DNA of 64,000 bases from assembly GCA_017477465.1 (NCBI GenBank), contig JAFUVU010000041.1, forward strand, positions 1 through 64,000, given 5' to 3'. This stretch comes from Bacteroidales bacterium (GTDB lineage: Bacteria; Bacteroidota; Bacteroidia; Bacteroidales; UBA932). Below, piece after piece: positions 52,401 to 61,024 of the stretch. Position 1 is the first letter of the stretch, and each line of letters begins with the position of its first letter. The notes under the pieces are model-generated. The model saw only the letters and a list, made by a program, of their open reading frames with translations, made no database searches and was not told where the DNA came from. Position numbers and translations under genes: made by a program.

Positions 52401-53365
52401 ATGTGCGCTATGCCAGCTCTGTTGACCTTCAGGGCGACATCGACGTGGGCATGAAGCGCTCGACTGACGGCGGCAAAACCTGGAGCGAGCTGCAGCTTAT
52501 AATGGACCCCGGCGAGTACGGCGGCCTTAGCCAATCCCTCAACGGTATCGGCGATCCTTGCCTTCTTGTCGATGAGACCACGGGCGACATCTACTGCTTC
52601 GCCATCTGGGCGCACGACCACGCAGGCACCCGCCTTCTGAGCTATGCCGGAGTCGGCTATGATATTACCGATACGCCCCAGTTCATGATGACCAAATCTA
52701 CCGATGACGGCCAGACCTGGAGCGAGATGGTAAACCTTACCCGTCAGCTGAAAAAGTACGACTGGAGAGCCACTTTCCAGGGCCCGGGTCGAGGCATCAC
52801 CATGGCCGACGGTACGCTCGTAATTCCCATGCAGCATCAGGAAAACGGCGTGCTGAATTCCGGCATCGCCTATTCCAAGGACCACGGTCTTACCTGGCAT
52901 ACGCACAACATGGCGCACAGCACGACCAGCGAAGCCTGCGTGGCCGAGATTGAACCCGGCAAACTGCTCCTAAGCATGAGGGACGAGACAAATTCCCACT
53001 ATCGCAGGGCGTTTGTTACCGAGAACCTCGGCCGTAGTTGGAGCGCCCATTCGTCCAACGGAAAGATGATGGAACCCACCTGCGAAGCTTCCATGATTCA
53101 TGTGAACGCTGCTGACAACAGCCTCGGGCAGGACCTTCTGTTATTCTCCAACCCTCATTCGACCAGCGGTCGCAACAACATGAGCATTCAGGCAAGTCTG
53201 GACAAAGGCGAAACCTGGCCGTACGTCACGACAGTGGATGCGGGCGGTTCCCTCGGGTATACCTGCCTCACCATGGTTGATAAGAGCACCGTCGGCATCC
53301 TGTATGAGAGTTCCCGCGGGAATATCCTCTTCCAGGCCATTCCGCTCAGTGAAATTGTAAAATAA
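49469..53365 (+). CDS. Multi-domain sialidase lipoprotein (GH33)
   Basis: This exo-alpha-sialidase of 1298 residues removes terminal sialic acids. It has a lipobox (AILSC, Cys16), a fimbrillin-like N-terminal domain (about 40-290; SATKTEYTIGADKAAFAWV) and three copies of an approximately 165-residue domain that I do not recognise (about 305-470, 475-640 and 645-810). A beta domain follows, then the six-bladed sialidase propeller (about 940-1298). FRIP is at 960-963 with Arg961 of the catalytic triad. At least four Asp boxes are visible (STDGGKTW, STDDGQTW, SKDHGLTW, SLDKGETW). GGAGG lies about 10 bp before the ATG at 49469, which supports that start over upstream candidates that lack a signal peptide. 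Confidence 0.93.
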   Translation: MKKFLALIAFAAAILSCVKTAEEETQAEVYPPATEITSIEAYIRQDSDSATKTEYTIGADKAAFAWVADDHIDVVAEKSGVSTSVVFTLTDKDANLFKDGQVSGAAALSQLSGYTLGDWAFYPSRVSEDAQAGGYAIDWNCSSGVYTVDLPTSITPSMSNPLAVIPLAGKIDADGKYAFTQMAGALAVTVNNLPGEVDYISVTHPDAALAGSFTVDMSGTAAQINLADVQAKADEGVTLHFSGLSGTQTFYLPLPVGTIPAGMKITIGSTTDEEKLMSITTKVGLTIPRGTIVKAPAFNFTLPDEGWTKVDDGTFKDDFIWAQLGWGSGTVPVTIERSSLHPAKYRINNPYTVACAKFGYTPYAGGAADDYFVFYVEDGSVRYGTFKTGVEDKPSGGRAMMITYSKVWSASKTGAATYVVSADDSGVPVEVVFGAMYSQYENPAACMYTRDGEGNSSDQRMHLYFTNGTPATESWTAIGTGRYLDEFLWKANNFPPYAVSVNIERSTLYPTHYRINNPYTVAATAFQRTAQGTGDDYMYINVDESTGYVTFGKVVTGMSKGTEAKNFAIADAATWESVKTSGSAIAAANSKLVSGTASAPKELQMYSAYYDSDAVSYFYTNNTLYKHLYFPAYYEGETWSDYTDATYVDGTYDGNINGTDAIGTVAVRVQQSSIDPYRFRIANPYRANVASTYLKSTYDEYLYFNYGSFNDLAYMEPFRPGVAMDYSSHPTYELGIWHPVDANLTSGASSYGGGDFAQNNVVSKTSDDKPKKFRFGCYYFDIGTPTYSYRYTRQGSGRSDSERIFITFDVSDKAVITPRQYPMVPAYHNPVEVLTLPNGTLEKLVVKITGLDDLSVVSGLRLYQGGWMDSDYVAPDASGVVTMTSFTNATVSGDIDLNFWVTDALPIGSSVRFLVQEVVVDGVSLPISQDVTLAHYPGIVLNTGGNEVNVRGASETVASFRIPALVTTNAGTLIAAYDVRYASSVDLQGDIDVGMKRSTDGGKTWSELQLIMDPGEYGGLSQSLNGIGDPCLLVDETTGDIYCFAIWAHDHAGTRLLSYAGVGYDITDTPQFMMTKSTDDGQTWSEMVNLTRQLKKYDWRATFQGPGRGITMADGTLVIPMQHQENGVLNSGIAYSKDHGLTWHTHNMAHSTTSEACVAEIEPGKLLLSMRDETNSHYRRAFVTENLGRSWSAHSSNGKMMEPTCEASMIHVNAADNSLGQDLLLFSNPHSTSGRNNMSIQASLDKGETWPYVTTVDAGGSLGYTCLTMVDKSTVGILYESSRGNILFQAIPLSEIVK

Positions 53366-53391
53366 GCCGATAATCAATAAGCAAAAACGAT

Positions 53392-55083
53392 ATGAAAGGA
53401 ATTCATTCAATCTGCCTGACTGCAGCCCTGGCCCTTGTAGCCGCGGGTTGCCAGACCAAGCAGGAAATCAGTGCTGACGTCAGCTTTACCGGCGACTCGG
53501 TAAAATTGTCGTCGAGCGGCATATCGGCCCCGGCAGAGGGAACGGAAGTAACGGTGAGTTTCACTTCCGCCATCAGCTGGACGGCAACGGCCGAAGATGC
53601 TTCAAAAGCACATGCCCCCTGGGTTGTCATCAATCCTGCCGCAGGCAAGGCCGGTGCCCAGACGGTAACGGTTTACATCTACGAGAACAGCGGGCTCACC
53701 CCGCGCGAGGCTGTCATCACCGTTGCCTCCGGCGAAGTCACAAAGACCATCAAAGTGACTCAGGCCGCTCGTGAAAGCATAGCAATAAGCGAGATTGTGC
53801 TAAGCGCCGACTCCATCGAACTGAACCCCGGTGAAGAGGCGGAACTCATCGCCACGGTAATCCCTTCCAATGCCGATGAGGACGCAAGCATCACCTGGAG
53901 CACCTCGGATGAGGAAATTGCCACCGTTGAGAACGGCATAGTGACAGCGATTGCCGAAGGTACCGCCACAATCACGGCCACGGTCGGCGAACTCTCTGCC
54001 AGCTGCGAAGTAACCGTGCTTCACCTGGAAGTGCCGGTAGAAGGCATCGAACTTGATAACGAAACCCTCACCCTAACCGAAGGCGATACAGGCACTCTGA
54101 CAGCCACTCTGCTGCCGGAAAATGCCGATCCCGTGGACATCACCTGGACCAGCTCCGACGAGGCGATAGCAACGGTTGCCGATGGCGTCGTAACGGCAGT
54201 GTACGAAGGTACGGCCACCATCACCGCTTCGGCCGCAGGCTTCGAGGCCAGCTGCGAAGTGACAGTGCTGCACAGAGTGATTGAGGTTGAAACGGTGACT
54301 CTGGACCGGACGGAAGCCTCTGTAAATGAGGCCGAGACCATCACTCTCACCGCCACCGTTCTCCCCGACAATGCCGACGATAAGACCGTCACCTGGACCA
54401 CCTCCGACGAGACTGTTGCAACAGTTGAGGACGGCGTCGTTACGGGCGTCAAGGCCGGCACTGCGGTCATTACCGCCACTTCCGGCAGCGCATCGGCAAG
54501 TTGCACCGTTACGGTTGTGCATATCCCTGTCCCGGTTGAATCCGTCACCCTCAATGAAAACGCTCTGACGCTGGTTCTCAATCAGGAAGTACAGCTCATC
54601 GCTACGGTGAACCCTGAAAACGCCGACGATCCCACCGTCACCTGGTCTTCCTCCAATCCCGAGGTTGCAACCGTTTCCGAAAGCGGCCTCGTGAAGGTAG
54701 TGGGCGAAGGTGAGGCGGTCATCACAGCTACTGCCGGTGAACAATCGGCCACCTGCTCCATCAGCGTGCCTCACGTTGACGTGCTGGTGGAGAGCGTGAC
54801 GCTTGACAAGACATCGGCCACCCTGCTTCCCAATGAGACTCTGCAGCTCACGGCAACGGTGAATCCCGACAATGCCGACGACAAGACCGTCACCTGGAGC
54901 ACCTCCGACCCTGCCGTGGCCACAGTTTCCGAGACCGGCCTCGTGAAGGCCCTCAAGGCCGGCAAAGTGACCGTCACCGCCACCGCCGGCAGCAAGACCG
55001 CCACCTGCGAGATTACCGTCAAAGCCAACGGCGCCGGCGGTGAAGACCTTGGCGACCCCATTGAAGTAGATCCTTGGCAGTAA
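53392..55083 (+). CDS. Lipoprotein with BACON domain and five Big2 Ig-like repeats
   Basis: This 563-residue lipoprotein (LVAAGC, Cys20) has a BACON-like N-terminal domain (about 28-125). Five bacterial Ig-like Big2 repeats follow, of about 80-85 residues each (about 130-545), each with a pattern such as VTWTTSDETVATVEDGVVTG or ITATVGELSASCEV. Such stalks extend from the cell surface and may bind glycans, though no catalytic domain is present. It ends GGEDLGDPIEVDPWQ, which resembles the end of the peptide at 61025. It lies in the PUL operon 26 bp after the sialidase. Confidence 0.88.
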   Translation: MKGIHSICLTAALALVAAGCQTKQEISADVSFTGDSVKLSSSGISAPAEGTEVTVSFTSAISWTATAEDASKAHAPWVVINPAAGKAGAQTVTVYIYENSGLTPREAVITVASGEVTKTIKVTQAARESIAISEIVLSADSIELNPGEEAELIATVIPSNADEDASITWSTSDEEIATVENGIVTAIAEGTATITATVGELSASCEVTVLHLEVPVEGIELDNETLTLTEGDTGTLTATLLPENADPVDITWTSSDEAIATVADGVVTAVYEGTATITASAAGFEASCEVTVLHRVIEVETVTLDRTEASVNEAETITLTATVLPDNADDKTVTWTTSDETVATVEDGVVTGVKAGTAVITATSGSASASCTVTVVHIPVPVESVTLNENALTLVLNQEVQLIATVNPENADDPTVTWSSSNPEVATVSESGLVKVVGEGEAVITATAGEQSATCSISVPHVDVLVESVTLDKTSATLLPNETLQLTATVNPDNADDKTVTWSTSDPAVATVSETGLVKALKAGKVTVTATAGSKTATCEITVKANGAGGEDLGDPIEVDPWQ

Positions 55084-55101
55084 GCTTAAAACGACACGAG
55101 T

Positions 55102-56778
55102 ATGAAAAAGATATCCTATATCGCTCTGGCGGCTCTCGCTGCAGTGGCCTGCGTAAAAGAAGCTGACAACGCTGCTCCCGAGGTAGTCAAGGGCACTCCC
55201 ATTACTATCCGCGCCTATGTCGCGCCTGAAACCAAGACAGCCTACGAAGGCGAGAAGACCTTCTCCTGGGTTGAAGGCGACAACGTGTCCCTCATGGTGG
55301 TGAACGACGAGACCGGCGTCCCGGACGTAATCCGCCTCACCGCCGCTTCCTCCGGCGCTTCAACCGACCTTGTAGGCTCAATGGTGGACGGTTATTCTCC
55401 GGCCGACTATGCCTTCTATCCCAAGGACACCGGCGACTCCTATTACTCCTCCGACCTCGGCCCGGTCGTGGATGCGGAGAACAAAGTGATGAACCTCCGC
55501 ATGTGGGGCACCATCACCCCGGACCTCGCAAATCCCATGGCCTCCATTCCGCTGATTGGAAAGCGTGACGCGGACGGCAACTACGCTTTCAAGACGGCCA
55601 CCGGTATTCTCAAAATCACTGTCGAGAATATCCCTGCCGATGCATATTTCCTCCAACTGGACCACACCGAGGCGGTCGCCCTGAACGGCAACTTCTCCTT
55701 CGGCGAAGACTGCACCATCTACATGTCCAATGTGGTGGGCACACCCTGGCCGCAGAAGTACGTCAGCTTCACTCCCGAGGCAGAAGGGGAGACTCGCACT
55801 TTCTATGTGCCCATCCCCGTGGGAACCATCCCTGCTGGCCTCACCGTGAGCATTTCTTCTTCCTCACGCGGCAATCTTGTTCTCGCAACCACCAAGGATG
55901 CCATCGAGATTGTCCGCAACCGCATTGTGGCCACTCCCAAGCTCACCGTTCCCGCCCAGGAGTGGAAGTCTCTTGGAAACGGCAAGTTCATCGACAGCTT
56001 CGTCTGGGCCGAAAACGGCTTCGCGATGACCCCCGTAGAGGTTGAGTTCTTCGAAAGCATATCCGAGCCCGGAACCTACAGAATCGCTAATCCTTATGCC
56101 GCAGCCGCCACAGCCAACGGCAAAGTTGCCGAAGGTGCCGACGAGTACCTCGGCTTCTCGCTCGCAGCTCAGGGTCGCGTCTCTTATCCTTGGGTGAACA
56201 TGGGTCTGTCCATCTCCAAGAACACGGAGAAGAAATGGGCCATGATTTCCGGAAACGACGTAGCCGCTTACGGCAGCGATTTCAGCCATGTGGTTTCCTT
56301 CAAAGAGGACGGTACTCCGGCTCAGCTCCAGCTGGCTCCTTGCTACCGTACTTCCGATGAGAATCATACCGGAGCCCCTTCCGATTATGCAAATGAAGTG
56401 GGCAAGGACCACGAGAACGGCATCGTTTCCATCGTATTCCCCGGATGCGAGAAGATGCTTTCACCGTTCACTCTGGATCCCGACAACGTGACCGTAAGCG
56501 CCAACCAGTCCGGTGACGGAACCGGCGCCGCCGGTATAATCGACGGAGACCTCGTCACCTACTGGCATACACCTTGGGACTACATTGACGACAAGGCCGA
56601 CGCTACTTACGGCCAGTATGTGGACATTGTTCTTCCCGAGTATGCCACTTCTCTCGCCTTCAACTATTGCACCCGTAATACTTCTTCCCAGAACGGTTCT
56701 CCTGCAATGGTAGTCATCGGCGGCAGCAAGGACGGAAAGAACTTCACCCCCTTGGCAGCTTCGAGCTGGATTACATGA
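55102..56778 (+). CDS. Fimbrillin-like/F5-8C lipoprotein, 5' part of a frameshifted gene
   Basis: This 558-residue frame starts with a signal peptide and lipobox (AAVAC, Cys17). It has a fimbrillin-like domain (about 25-280; TKTAYEGEKTFSWVEGDNVS) and one copy of the domain found three times in the sialidase (about 287-450; YRIANPYAAAATANG). The first two thirds of an F5/8 type C domain follow (from about 455; IIDGDLVTYWHTPWDY). The frame then runs off after FTPLAASSWIT and stops. The missing part of the discoidin domain continues in the -1 frame (GSFELDYMKNVTSNTWVGLP), so one base has been lost, most likely in the CCCCC run at 56746-56750, or a frameshift is used. Confidence 0.85.
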   Translation: MKKISYIALAALAAVACVKEADNAAPEVVKGTPITIRAYVAPETKTAYEGEKTFSWVEGDNVSLMVVNDETGVPDVIRLTAASSGASTDLVGSMVDGYSPADYAFYPKDTGDSYYSSDLGPVVDAENKVMNLRMWGTITPDLANPMASIPLIGKRDADGNYAFKTATGILKITVENIPADAYFLQLDHTEAVALNGNFSFGEDCTIYMSNVVGTPWPQKYVSFTPEAEGETRTFYVPIPVGTIPAGLTVSISSSSRGNLVLATTKDAIEIVRNRIVATPKLTVPAQEWKSLGNGKFIDSFVWAENGFAMTPVEVEFFESISEPGTYRIANPYAAAATANGKVAEGADEYLGFSLAAQGRVSYPWVNMGLSISKNTEKKWAMISGNDVAAYGSDFSHVVSFKEDGTPAQLQLAPCYRTSDENHTGAPSDYANEVGKDHENGIVSIVFPGCEKMLSPFTLDPDNVTVSANQSGDGTGAAGIIDGDLVTYWHTPWDYIDDKADATYGQYVDIVLPEYATSLAFNYCTRNTSSQNGSPAMVVIGGSKDGKNFTPLAASSWIT

Positions 56779-57500
56779 AGAACGTTACGTCTAATACCTG
56801 GGTAGGCCTGCCCGCCGTGGATGCATCGGAATATCCTGTGGTGCGCTTCGGCGTTGCCAAGAACTGGCGAGGTGACGACCTTCGCGTAGTAGCCACGGCT
56901 GCCGACGAGAAATGGATAAACCTTGCCGAACTCATGGTTTACGCCGTAGGTACTGGTGCTCCAGTGACCTTTGAGATGGTACCTGACTACATTGAAGAGG
57001 GGCAGGTGTGGCTAAAGCAGAGCATGATTTACGCCTGCAATTCCTGCAGCCATGACGGAGGCGGTGTCCCTGCCCTCATCGACGGCGATTTTACTAATTT
57101 TTGGCATTCTGACTGGTACTATGCCGTAACCAATAACGACCCCGAGTATGGTATCTACTTTGATATCACGCTCAAGACCGCCCTTGACAAGTTCCACTTC
57201 GAGTATGTCGTGCGCAGCAATTCGGACGGCGCAAAACCCACGCAGATAGTTATAGGCGTGAGTGACGACGGCACAAACTGGACCAAAGTCGATACCTTCG
57301 CAACCGCCGACATGCTCAATGCAGCGGCCGGAGCACGGGTCAAATTACCAGCCGTTACATGCGAGTCCGCTCACAAGTATCTCCGCTTCGGCATCAGCGA
57401 TTCTTCGAATACGGATACAGGCAGCCTGACCGGAGACCTTAACTTCGATGGCTACAAGAAGTGCGTCAACCTGGCCGAGCTGATGCTCTTCGCAGACTAA
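56775..57500 (+). CDS. F5/8 type C domains, 3' part of a frameshifted gene
   Basis: This 241-residue frame begins with an ATG overlapping the upstream stop (ATGA). It supplies the end of the first discoidin domain (RFGVAKNWRGDDLRV...INLAELMVYA) and a complete second F5/8 type C domain (about 75-241; LIDGDFTNFWHSDWYY and NLAELMLFAD). Alone it would have no signal peptide and half a domain, so it is best read as the C-terminus of the protein at 55102. The ATGA overlap could allow re-initiation. Two F5/8 domains in tandem suggest binding of galactose-type sugars on host glycans. Confidence 0.82.
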   Translation: MKNVTSNTWVGLPAVDASEYPVVRFGVAKNWRGDDLRVVATAADEKWINLAELMVYAVGTGAPVTFEMVPDYIEEGQVWLKQSMIYACNSCSHDGGGVPALIDGDFTNFWHSDWYYAVTNNDPEYGIYFDITLKTALDKFHFEYVVRSNSDGAKPTQIVIGVSDDGTNWTKVDTFATADMLNAAAGARVKLPAVTCESAHKYLRFGISDSSNTDTGSLTGDLNFDGYKKCVNLAELMLFAD

Positions 57501-57519
57501 CACGGTTTAGTATTATGAT

Positions 57520-57550
57520 AAACCCCGCGACTGTGGCAGTTGCGGGGTTT
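57520..57550. terminator. Bidirectional intrinsic terminator
   Basis: AAACCCCGC and GCGGGGTTT form a perfect 9-bp stem around a 13-nt loop between the convergent PUL and umuC genes. A T-rich stretch follows on the plus strand. Confidence 0.88.
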
Positions 57551-57554
57551 GTTA

Positions 57555-58814
57555 TTATTTAACGGATACCTTTGGGAGATCGCTCCAGAGGGTGGTGTAG
57601 TGCGGGGACTTGTGCTCCTGGGTCATGTGGAAGTGCCCGTCGCCTTGAATGCCGAACAGCACGCTTCCGGGCCCCATGCTCTTATTGATTGCGTCTATGG
57701 CGCTGGAGAGACGTTCGGCCTTTTCGTCGGCGGCATGATCGGCAAAAAGAGAAGGGGCGTCCTCCTGCTGGATTTTGGTGAAGATGATGCCGCCTTTCTT
57801 GTATGCGAATCCCGGTTTGAAGAGGATGCGGGCGGCGTCGGCAGCTGCTACTATTACTTTGCGGTAGTCGTTGGTGGCCTCCGGGAAAGTGACGTAGTTC
57901 CCGCCGCTTGTCTGCGGCAGATATTCCTTGAAGCGGTTGGTGATGGCGAAGACGATCATCTCGGAAGCGAAGGAATGCTGCTGCCGGAGCTTGTCCACCG
58001 CCTTTCCCGCGAAGGTTGTTATCTGCTCGGTGAATTCGTCTATTTCCTGCACGTCGTGCGAGAAACTGCGTGATACACAGATACTTTGCTTCGGCTCAAT
58101 CAGGTCCTCGAATTCCACGCAGGGGATGCATCGGAGCTCTTTCCATGTGCGGAAGCCCGGCAGGTGGAAGAGCTTTCGCACGGTGGTCTCCGGCAGCTGA
58201 GTATAGTCCCAGGCCGATGATACGCCCATATCGGCAAGCTTTTTAAAGGAGCGGCGGCCTATGCCCCAGACATCCTGGACCGGGAACTTCCGAAGCACTT
58301 TCTCTATGTCCTGAGGCCGATAAAGGAAGCACCCGCCCCGAAGCTTGGGATACTGCTTGCATAGCTTGGAGGCGATTTTGGCCAGAGTCTTGGTGGGGGC
58401 GATGCCGACCGATACCGGGAGCGACGTGTTCCGCCAGCAGGCCCGGGAGATTTCCTTCGCCAGGGCGTCGAAGTCGGCGCAGTTTATGCCTCTCAGGTCC
58501 AGGAAGGCTTCGTCTATGGAGTAAGGCTCCACCGCCGGAGAGAAGGTCCTCAGCACTTCCTGCACCCTTCGCGACATGTCTCCGTACAGGGCAAAGTTGG
58601 AGCTGAATACGGCGATGTCGTTGGCCTGGATAAGTGGCTTGAGCTTGAAATAAGGGTCGCCCATCTTGACGCCGAGGGCTTTGGCCTCGTTGGAGCGGGC
58701 GACCGCGCAGCCGTCGTTATTCGAGAGCACAATTACAGGCCGACCGTTCAGCTCCGGACGGAAAACCCTTTCGCAGGAGGCGAAGAAGTTGTTGCAGTCG
58801 GCAAGTGCGTACAT
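57555..58814 (-). CDS. umuC: Y-family DNA polymerase, UmuC subunit
   Basis: UmuC is the catalytic subunit of error-prone translesion DNA polymerase V. The 419-residue protein has the first metal-binding Asp6 (ALADCNNFFASCERVF), the second site YSIDEAFLDL with Asp101-Glu102, and GVKMGDPYFKL. A thumb region with helix-hairpin-helix (VQDVWGIGRRS) and the little-finger domain (DLIEPKQSICVSRSFSH) follow. The length and YSIDEAFLDL context favour UmuC over DinB. Its partner umuD is not adjacent but lies 4 kb upstream. A terminator-like hairpin sits only 15 bp before its start. Confidence 0.93.
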   Translation of the reverse strand: MYALADCNNFFASCERVFRPELNGRPVIVLSNNDGCAVARSNEAKALGVKMGDPYFKLKPLIQANDIAVFSSNFALYGDMSRRVQEVLRTFSPAVEPYSIDEAFLDLRGINCADFDALAKEISRACWRNTSLPVSVGIAPTKTLAKIASKLCKQYPKLRGGCFLYRPQDIEKVLRKFPVQDVWGIGRRSFKKLADMGVSSAWDYTQLPETTVRKLFHLPGFRTWKELRCIPCVEFEDLIEPKQSICVSRSFSHDVQEIDEFTEQITTFAGKAVDKLRQQHSFASEMIVFAITNRFKEYLPQTSGGNYVTFPEATNDYRKVIVAAADAARILFKPGFAYKKGGIIFTKIQQEDAPSLFADHAADEKAERLSSAIDAINKSMGPGSVLFGIQGDGHFHMTQEHKSPHYTTLWSDLPKVSVK

Positions 58815-58829
58815 GCTCTTTGGATGAAA

Positions 58830-58855
58830 AACCGGACCCCGCGAAGGGCCCGGTT
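58830..58855 (-). terminator. Terminator-like hairpin between the lipoprotein gene and umuC
   Basis: On the minus strand AACCGGGCCC pairs with GGGTCCGGTT around a TTCGC loop and is followed by TTTTT. It follows the lipoprotein stop by 22 bp and precedes the umuC ATG by 15 bp. Confidence 0.75.
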
Positions 58856-58877
58856 GATTCTAGGCGATAGGATGTGC

Positions 58878-61022
58878 TTACTCGTAAATCTTGATTTCAG
58901 CAAGATGGGTGCAACCCTGAGCGGAAGGATCGCGGAGATCTTTGTCGCTGGTGTTGCTGATGATGGAGAAGCGGATATAACGTGCTGCAGAACCTGAACA
59001 CTGGATAGGGGTAATCCATTCGCCGGCGGCTGTGCCGGAGCAGATGTTCTCGGATTCGCCAACCTTGTTCCAAGTACTGTTGTCGGCGGAGGTGTAAACA
59101 ATTACGTGCTTGGGGAAGTCACTTGAGCCGTTGCGCAGGCATGCGCGGTATTCGAAATTGGTTACGGTCTTGCTTGTCCCCAGGTCGATATCGATGTATG
59201 CACCGTAAGTGGGATTCAAATCTGTGTATTCGTAAGGTGTTCCGGTTATGTCGGTGAAATATCCGTATGTCTTATAGTACTCGATATCGCTTGCAGAATA
59301 GTATGGAGTGTGCCAAAAAGTTGTGATGTCATTGTCAACCAGGGAAGCATAACCATTCCCATCATATATGTGGCCATCTTTGTCTCCGGCATCTACATTA
59401 ACTGAAACCATAGCGGCAGTCAGAGGAATTTCTGTCTTGGAAGACACCGTGAACTTGTCGCTGTACTTGTAGGTAAAGCCGTGTCCGTTGGTCTCCACTT
59501 TGTAAACCAGATAGTATTCGCCATCGGTAAGAGTGGCAGTCTGGCTGCCTGTGGCAGTGAAGCTGTAAATATCGCTTCCGTCGCTTTCAAGGGCGGTTAC
59601 ACCGGCCGCAACGGAGGCGGCGGCAACTACCTTGACTGCGGTAATATAGCTGTTACTGATGTTTACGTTGATTGAGCCGGAATCGTAGGTGGCAGAGGCT
59701 CCGTTGGCGTAGTTGAATGTGCCTGCCAGCATGGGCGTAGAGCCGGGGAAGACGATTTCAATCTTCGGATTCTGGGCGCAGTTGGCGTTTACAAAGTCGT
59801 AATAATAAGGAGCAAGCTGAATATTGGCAGGAGTTATGCCGTCTGAGGCGTATTTGATAATGCGGCTGTTATGATACAAGGCGTCATAACCCCAGTAAGG
59901 AGCGTCGAACATTATCTTACTGTCATTGTTGTATTTGTAAGCGTGGTTGGCTACAATGTCGCCATCTTTTGTATCAATATACAGATAAGCGGAGGCGTCT
60001 GCCAAATATGTGTCGACGTCGGGGCAGGAGGCATAAGGGGCGGAAATCCTGTATCGGCCGGCTTCTGTGGCATGTTTTTCAACAGTGACGCTGGCGTAAT
60101 CGTCGGCGCTGCGTCCGGAAATTCCTAGATAGTAGAAGCCGTGGTCGTCCATGTACATGCCGGTGCCAAGGCTTACCCAGTCTTCCACGGAGATCGCGGG
60201 CAGAGGAAGCACGTGGTTGCGCTCGATGGTAATAGCCTTAGCAGTAGCAGGGGTGGCTTTGATGACGGTGCCGTCGCTCTGCTGAACCTCAAAGGTGGCG
60301 CCGGCGCTGATGGTGCCGACGGGTACGGGAACGAAGACATTGATGGTTGATCCGGCAGTCTGCTGAGGGAAGTTGATGGTAATCACAGACGTGGCATCGG
60401 CCGCACCTGTGCTCATGAGAAGACCGTTTTCGGCATCAAGAGTGAAGGCGCCTGCAAGTTTGTCGCCAGTCTTGAGAACGAGCTTGCGGGCTGCAACGGG
60501 CACATTTGTGAGGGTGACCTTCAGCAGGCCGACGGCAGTCTTGAAGCTGTATTTGTCGGGTTCCACCTGCGTGCCGATCATGGGAACCTTAAGGGCCGAC
60601 AGGAAGTCGCTGCCTGTGAGGGTGTAGCTGTCCGGCAGAGTGACTGTGTAGGCGCCTTCGGTGCCGCCTAGGGCAAGGTCGCTGGGATAAACTGCATAAC
60701 CTGTGCGGGCATAAGCGGTCCAGTCCGGTGTGCCGGTGCAGGTGAAGCTTACGGTTGTGCCGGTTTCGTCGGCATTGAAGCGGTAGAAGTTGGCGGTTTT
60801 GCTAGCGTCGGACTGGCTGTAAACCATGACTTTGATCTGGTCGTTAGCTACCCAGCTGAACTTTCCGTCCGCATCGTAGGCCGTCTTGGTGTCGCTGTTG
60901 TCGATGGTGGCGGTGATGCTGTACTTGCCCTCACTGGTGACGGGGGCTTGGGTTTCAATCTTGTTGCAGGAAACTGCGGCGATGGAGGCTATAGCCATCG
61001 CATAGACAATAATCTTTTTCAT
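58878..61022 (-). CDS. Fimbrillin-like/F5-8C surface lipoprotein
   Basis: This 714-residue lipoprotein (lipobox AAVSC, Cys19) has a fimbrillin-like N-terminus (about 25-270; SDTKTAYDADGKFSWVANDQ). It has one copy of the unrecognised domain shared with the sialidase (about 280-440; YRISAPYASC), a small beta domain (about 445-540) and a C-terminal F5/8 type C domain (about 560-714; LVDNDITTFWHTPY, YGAYIDIDLGTSK). It resembles the protein at 55102 in domain order. I start at MKKIIVYAMAIAS (61022). It begins 2 bp after the stop of the small peptide gene, so they share a transcript. It may bind host glycans or act as an adhesin. Confidence 0.87.
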   Translation of the reverse strand: MKKIIVYAMAIASIAAVSCNKIETQAPVTSEGKYSITATIDNSDTKTAYDADGKFSWVANDQIKVMVYSQSDASKTANFYRFNADETGTTVSFTCTGTPDWTAYARTGYAVYPSDLALGGTEGAYTVTLPDSYTLTGSDFLSALKVPMIGTQVEPDKYSFKTAVGLLKVTLTNVPVAARKLVLKTGDKLAGAFTLDAENGLLMSTGAADATSVITINFPQQTAGSTINVFVPVPVGTISAGATFEVQQSDGTVIKATPATAKAITIERNHVLPLPAISVEDWVSLGTGMYMDDHGFYYLGISGRSADDYASVTVEKHATEAGRYRISAPYASCPDVDTYLADASAYLYIDTKDGDIVANHAYKYNNDSKIMFDAPYWGYDALYHNSRIIKYASDGITPANIQLAPYYYDFVNANCAQNPKIEIVFPGSTPMLAGTFNYANGASATYDSGSINVNISNSYITAVKVVAAASVAAGVTALESDGSDIYSFTATGSQTATLTDGEYYLVYKVETNGHGFTYKYSDKFTVSSKTEIPLTAAMVSVNVDAGDKDGHIYDGNGYASLVDNDITTFWHTPYYSASDIEYYKTYGYFTDITGTPYEYTDLNPTYGAYIDIDLGTSKTVTNFEYRACLRNGSSDFPKHVIVYTSADNSTWNKVGESENICSGTAAGEWITPIQCSGSAARYIRFSIISNTSDKDLRDPSAQGCTHLAEIKIYE

Positions 61023-61024
61023 GG

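Noticed and set aside
56740..56778. Canonical programmed -1 frameshift site
   Set aside because: The sequence ACC CCC TTG lacks the X XXY YYZ slippery heptamer and no downstream pseudoknot was evident, so mutation or sequencing error is more likely.
57555..58814. DinB (polymerase IV) instead of UmuC
   Set aside because: Length, the C-terminal region and the N-terminal ALADCNNFFASCERVF fit UmuC, and a UmuD homologue lies nearby.
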